A stretch of 18,210 nucleotides of DNA from Methylotenera sp. (GTDB lineage Bacteria > Pseudomonadota > Gammaproteobacteria > Burkholderiales > Methylophilaceae), in assembly GCA_005791685.1 (NCBI GenBank), contig SXVG01000097.1, positions 1-18,210 of the forward strand, written 5' to 3'. Position 1 is the stretch's first letter; the number at the start of each line of letters is the position of its first letter. Positions 14,692-18,210 of this stretch are shown piece by piece. The notes below the pieces were generated by a model that did no database searches, was not told the origin of the DNA, and saw nothing but the letters and a program-made list of their open reading frames with translations. The position numbers and the translations under genes are program-made.

Positions 14692-15934
14692 CTACATGCA
14701 GCAAATAGGTCTGGCCGCACGTGCCGCATCGCGACTGATGGCAAGTGCGGATAGCAACAGCAAAAACCAAGCCCTGCAACACATTGCAAAAGCATTGCTA
14801 CGAGAAAAAGCCAGCCTCTTAGCTGCCAATCAATTGGATTTGGCTGCCGCTAGGGAAAATGGTCTGGATGAAGCCATGTTAGACCGACTCAGCATCACGG
14901 AAAAATCCATCAGCAGCATGGCAGAAGGCTTGTTGCAAATTGCCAACCTCGATGACCCCATAGGCGAAATGAGTGATTTTAAATACCGCCCTAGCGGCAT
15001 ACAAATAGGCAAAATGCGCGTACCGCTGGGCGTCATAGGCATCATCTATGAAGCCAGGCCCAATGTCACCGTGGATGCCGCTGGCTTGTGCATTAAATCC
15101 GGCAATGCCGCTATTTTACGTGGTGGCAGTGAAGCCATGCATTGCAATCAAGCCCTAGCAAAACTGGTGCATGCAGGCTTGGCGGCAGCGGGCTTACCCA
15201 GCACCGCCGTGCAAGTAATAGAAACCAGCGACCGCGCCGCAGTCGGTGAATTAATCACCATGAAACAGTACGTGGATGTCATCGTGCCACGCGGTGGCAA
15301 GGGCTTGATAGAACGGATTAGCAATGAGGCTAAAATTCCCGTCATCAAACATCTGGATGGCAATTGCCACGTTTATGTCGATGACGATGCCGACTTTGAT
15401 AAAGCCTTAGGCATAGTAGAAAACAGCAAAACCCAGCGTTTAGGCACCTGCAACACGGCCGAATCGCTATTGATTGCTAGGTCGGTCGCCGATCGCATGT
15501 TGCCTAAAATCGCCGACATGCTCAGCCAACACGGCATAGAAATCCGTGGCTGCCCAGAGACCTGCGCCCTGGTCAAACAAGCCAAACCTGCCACAGAGGA
15601 AGATTTTTACACCGAATACTTGGCGGCGATTATTTCCTGCAAAGTGGTCAGCGGTTTGGATGAAGCCATAGCGCACATTAACCAACACTCGTCGCAGCAC
15701 ACCGAAGCCATTGTCACGGAAAATTACAGCAAAGCCCGACGCTTCTTACGCGAGGTGGATTCTAGCAGCGTCATGGTCAATGCCTCGACCCGCTTTGCCG
15801 ATGGCTTTGAATATGGCTTAGGCGCAGAGATAGGCATTTCCACCGACAAACTGCATGCACGCGGACCGGTCGGTTTAGAAGGCTTAACTTCGCTCAAATA
15901 CATCGTGTTGGGCGACGGTCAAGTCCGAGCCTAA
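14678..15934 (+). CDS. proA: Gamma-glutamyl phosphate reductase (proline biosynthesis)
   Basis: ProA reduces gamma-glutamyl phosphate with NADPH to glutamate semialdehyde, the second step of proline synthesis; ProB, the first enzyme, is not in this window. The 418-residue aldehyde-dehydrogenase-fold protein has the usual N-terminus, the segment PLGVIGIIYEARPNVTVDA (116-134), ILRGGSEA (146-153), VPRGGKGLIE (203-212), the catalytic cysteine C258 in RLGTCNTAESLL, and the C-terminal segment ASTRFADGFEYGLGAEIGIST with HARGPVGLEGLT. The ATG lies in the second copy of a 17-base duplication and lacks a clear Shine-Dalgarno. It abuts nadD with no gap. The proA-nadD pair is common in proteobacteria. 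Confidence 0.97.
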   Translation: MDIKNYMQQIGLAARAASRLMASADSNSKNQALQHIAKALLREKASLLAANQLDLAAARENGLDEAMLDRLSITEKSISSMAEGLLQIANLDDPIGEMSDFKYRPSGIQIGKMRVPLGVIGIIYEARPNVTVDAAGLCIKSGNAAILRGGSEAMHCNQALAKLVHAGLAAAGLPSTAVQVIETSDRAAVGELITMKQYVDVIVPRGGKGLIERISNEAKIPVIKHLDGNCHVYVDDDADFDKALGIVENSKTQRLGTCNTAESLLIARSVADRMLPKIADMLSQHGIEIRGCPETCALVKQAKPATEEDFYTEYLAAIISCKVVSGLDEAIAHINQHSSQHTEAIVTENYSKARRFLREVDSSSVMVNASTRFADGFEYGLGAEIGISTDKLHARGPVGLEGLTSLKYIVLGDGQVRA

Positions 15935-16591
15935 ATGGCCAACATAGGCTTGCTAGGCGGGACCTTTGACCCCATCCATTTTGGCCACTTACGCATGGCG
16001 CAGGAATTAATCGAAGCGCTTAACTTAGATACGGTTAAATTCATTCCAGCGGCCACGCCGCCACACAAAGCGCGGCCTGCGGTCGCGCCAGCGCACCGCA
16101 GCGCCATGCTGCAATTGGCCATCGCCAACAATACCGGTTTTGAGTTCGATGGGCGAGAGCTGCTCAGAGACGGCCCATCCTACAGCATAGACACCCTGCG
16201 CAGCTTACGCAGTGAATTAAACGCCCATGACAGTTTGGTGTTATTTATCGGCAGCGATGCATTTAGCCAATTTAACACTTGGCATCACTGGCAAGACATC
16301 ATTTCATTGTGCCACATCGCCTTGGTGCAAAGGCCTGGGCAAGCTAAGCCGGACGGCTTGAACGAAGAGCTGCTGTCTTTTTTGCACGATCACTACACGG
16401 AAAATAGCCTGGATTTAGTGCGTGAGCCCACCGGCTTAATCACCATGCCGGCCATCACGCCCTTGGCCATTTCTTCCACCGCCATACGCGCGCAATTAAA
16501 AAACCAGCAAGCCGCGCGCTATCTGACGCCGGACTGCGTATTGGATTACATCGCACAACATCGCCTCTACCAAGGAGCTCTGCCGTGTTAA
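15935..16591 (+). CDS. nadD: Nicotinate-nucleotide adenylyltransferase
   Basis: NadD adenylates nicotinate mononucleotide with ATP to form deamido-NAD, an essential step shared by de novo and salvage NAD synthesis. The 218-residue protein has the nucleotidyltransferase signature GGTFDPIHFGHLRMA (8-22) with H15 and H18, the substrate segment TPPHK (41-45), FIGSDAF (104-110) and the second ATP motif ISSTAIR (179-185). The ATG follows the proA TAA directly (TAAATG), so coupling to proA is likely. Its last codons carry the Shine-Dalgarno and start codon of the downstream protease gene, which it overlaps by 7 bases. The usual next gene, rsfS, is absent. Confidence 0.96.
   Translation: MANIGLLGGTFDPIHFGHLRMAQELIEALNLDTVKFIPAATPPHKARPAVAPAHRSAMLQLAIANNTGFEFDGRELLRDGPSYSIDTLRSLRSELNAHDSLVLFIGSDAFSQFNTWHHWQDIISLCHIALVQRPGQAKPDGLNEELLSFLHDHYTENSLDLVREPTGLITMPAITPLAISSTAIRAQLKNQQAARYLTPDCVLDYIAQHRLYQGALPC
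16572..16577 (+). promoter_or_regulatory. Strong ribosome-binding site inside nadD
   Basis: AAGGAG lies 7 bases before the GTG at 16585 and is the best Shine-Dalgarno seen in the window. It settles the GTG start of the protease gene and shows that the 7-base overlap with nadD is genuine. Confidence 0.8.
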
Positions 16592-18156
16592 ACCACTGTT
16601 CTATTCGGTCCCTAATATTAAGCCTGCTACTGGCCATGGGGTTGGCCACACCAGGCTGCGGCACCAACCCGGTCACCAAAAAAAGAGAATTGCAAATCGT
16701 CTCGGAATCGCAAGAAATCGCCATAGGCCAAAAAAATTACGCCCCCACCCGGCAAGCACAAGGTGGCGACTATACATTGGATGCAGAGTTGACCGCCTAC
16801 GTGCAAAGCGTGGGCAATAAGTTGGCCGCCGTTTCCGATCGAAAATTGCCTTACGAATTTAGCATCATCAATGACTCCACGCCCAACGCTTGGGCCATGC
16901 CGGGCGGAAAAATCGCCTTTAACCGCGGCCTGCTTTATGAATTAAACAGTGAGGCCGAATTGGCCGCCGTCATGGGGCATGAAATGGTGCATGCCGCGGC
17001 CAGACACGGGGCAAAAGACATGGAGCGTGGGCTGCTCTTGCAAGGCGCCATGATAGCCGTTGGCATAGGTGCACAAGACACCGACTACGCCAACTTAATC
17101 GTCGGTGGCGCACAAGTTGGCGCACAATTGGTCAGCAGCAAATACGGCCGTGACGCAGAAAGCGAAGCCGATTTTTACGGCATGCAATACATGAAAAAAG
17201 CCGGGTACGATCCCACTGCGGCCGTGAGCTTACAAGAAACCTTTGTGCGTTTAAGTGCAGACAGAAAAAGTAATTTTATAGACGGCTTATTTGCCAGCCA
17301 CCCGCCCTCACCGCAACGCGTGGCCGCCAATAAAAGCACCTTAAACCAATTAGGCGCGGGTGGCGATTTGGCTAAAGACAGTTACGCCCAAAAAGTCAGC
17401 AAACTCAAATCCACCCAAGCGGCTTATAAAGCCTATGACGATGCCGTCAAAGCGTTGGCCAACAAAGACCTAGAGAAAGCCAAAAACCTGGTTAATCAAG
17501 CCATCGCCGGCGAGCCGCGGGAAGCGAAATTTCAAGAATTACTGGCCGACATGGCTTTAATGCAAAAAAAACCGGAAGCCGCCCTAGCCTTGTATGCCAA
17601 GGCCATTGCCATGCAACCCGATTACTTTAAGCCACACATGCAAAGTGGCATCGCGCTGTTTAATATGGGTAAAAAAGCCGAAGCTGAACCTTACTTGAAG
17701 CGCGCCAACGCGCTCTTACCTACCGCCCCTGGCCATAGTTTATTGGGGCAGATTGCCGAAGAACGGGGTGAAACGGCCTTGGCCATGCAACACTACCAAG
17801 TGGCCGCCGATTCTAATTCGGCCATAGGCAAACAAGCCGGCACCAGATTGGCACGCTTAGATTTGCCGCACAACCCGGCTAAATACCTGCAAGCCAGGGT
17901 AGAAGTCGATCGTGCGGGAAGTTTGTATGCCGTGCTACAAAACAACAGCGCCTTAAACGTGCAAAAAGTTCAGTTCAAAGTCATCAAATACGAGCTTAAA
18001 ACTGGACGCGTCATTAGTCGTAGCGCGCCCTTAACCATGCGAACTGGTCTTGCTAGCGGCGCTAAGGGGCAAATGGCGCTGGGCCTAAAAGTAGCCAGCC
18101 TACAAGAAGCGCAAGCGTATAAAATACTGCTGGAAGCGGCCGAAATTCAGCCCTAA
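16585..18156 (+). CDS. bepA: BepA-like periplasmic M48 metalloprotease with TPR repeats
   Basis: E. coli BepA is a periplasmic zinc protease and chaperone that promotes LptD maturation and degrades stalled LptD. This 523-residue homologue-like protein has a hydrophobic export signal (about 8-24) ending in TPGC (C25), probably lipidated although not a perfect lipobox. The M48 domain has HEMVH (H132, E133, H136), third ligand E192 in ESEAD, and H239 in the SHPPSPQR loop, matching the regulatory histidine of BepA. TPR helices occupy about 280-412. A C-terminal beta-rich domain (about 432-523), absent from E. coli BepA as I recall it, resembles FxLYD-type accessory domains. Start GTG at 16585 is fixed by AAGGAG. 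It overlaps nadD by 7 bases. The M48-TPR call is firm; identity with BepA rather than a paralogue such as LoiP or YcaL-type enzymes is inferred. Confidence 0.85.
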   Translation: MLNHCSIRSLILSLLLAMGLATPGCGTNPVTKKRELQIVSESQEIAIGQKNYAPTRQAQGGDYTLDAELTAYVQSVGNKLAAVSDRKLPYEFSIINDSTPNAWAMPGGKIAFNRGLLYELNSEAELAAVMGHEMVHAAARHGAKDMERGLLLQGAMIAVGIGAQDTDYANLIVGGAQVGAQLVSSKYGRDAESEADFYGMQYMKKAGYDPTAAVSLQETFVRLSADRKSNFIDGLFASHPPSPQRVAANKSTLNQLGAGGDLAKDSYAQKVSKLKSTQAAYKAYDDAVKALANKDLEKAKNLVNQAIAGEPREAKFQELLADMALMQKKPEAALALYAKAIAMQPDYFKPHMQSGIALFNMGKKAEAEPYLKRANALLPTAPGHSLLGQIAEERGETALAMQHYQVAADSNSAIGKQAGTRLARLDLPHNPAKYLQARVEVDRAGSLYAVLQNNSALNVQKVQFKVIKYELKTGRVISRSAPLTMRTGLASGAKGQMALGLKVASLQEAQAYKILLEAAEIQP

Positions 18157-18210
18157 ATGAGACTCAAGCTGGGCGCTTAGGTCAGCTGAAACTTCGCCTC
18201 ACCCTGCCAG

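Noticed and set aside
18157..18180. Short ORF ATGAGACTC...TAG directly after the protease stop
   Set aside because: Only 7 codons, with no ribosome-binding site of its own.
18177..18210. Possible C-terminus (WQGEAKFQLT, stop at 18177-18179) of a minus-strand gene entering from the right
   Set aside because: Ten residues are too few to support a gene; only sequence beyond the window could decide.
1..18210. GCCTAAGC / CTTAGGC words as a DNA uptake or other signature sequence
   Set aside because: They occur a few times but are also explained by common Leu, Ala and Lys codons; no regular spacing or hairpin pairing was seen.
1..18210. Mobile elements, toxin-antitoxin pairs, defence systems, CRISPR arrays and RNA genes
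   Set aside because: No transposase, integrase, repeat-spacer pattern, tRNA cloverleaf or rRNA sequence was seen; nearly all bases are assigned to conserved genes.

Overview
The window is a dense stretch of housekeeping genes from a Gram-negative proteobacterium, most likely a betaproteobacterium. The evidence is a complete outer-membrane LPS-insertion set (LptD, LptE, SurA), a ubiquinone hydroxylase, the MurNAc-recycling pair AmgK/MurU next to lptD, and the order leuS-lptE-holA-proA-nadD, which is familiar from betaproteobacteria and pseudomonads. Base composition is moderate by eye (about half G+C). I cannot name a genus. I see no rRNA, tRNA, CRISPR array, insertion sequence, phage gene or attachment site, and no gap longer than about 240 bases lacks a gene.

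Left block (1-3667, minus strand): a tightly coupled run read as amgK > murU > pepP > ubiH. amgK and murU share the bases TAATG, pepP and ubiH overlap in ATGA, and ubiH runs off the left edge. AmgK and MurU salvage cell-wall amino sugars; PepP is a proline aminopeptidase; UbiH hydroxylates the ubiquinone ring.

Centre (3668-9387, plus strand): a divergent promoter region of about 237 bases, then lptD-surA-pdxA-rsmA. LptD is the LPS translocon barrel and SurA the periplasmic chaperone that escorts it. PdxA makes a pyridoxal-phosphate precursor and RsmA dimethylates 16S rRNA.

Right of centre (9388-14609): adk has its own extended -10 promoter. A small VanZ-like membrane protein follows, then leuS-lptE-holA behind a repeat-rich leader with a perfect TATAAT. 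The right end (14610-18156) has proA behind another TATAAT and a duplicated start region, then nadD abutting proA, then a BepA-like M48 metalloprotease/TPR lipoprotein whose strong ribosome-binding site lies inside nadD. The last 54 bases hold nothing I can support.

Functionally, four proteins of one process (LptD, LptE, SurA and a BepA-like protease) lie within about 14 kb. I found no clearly undescribed multi-gene system. The points most worth a second look are a leucyl-tRNA synthetase lacking the leucine-specific insertion of E. coli, an adenylate kinase with Ala-Pro in place of the Ser-Thr of its AMP site, a duplicated proA start region that creates a small upstream ORF, a strong preference for the codon ATA in Ile-Gly pairs (21 of 23), and a protease gene where rsfS would be expected after nadD.
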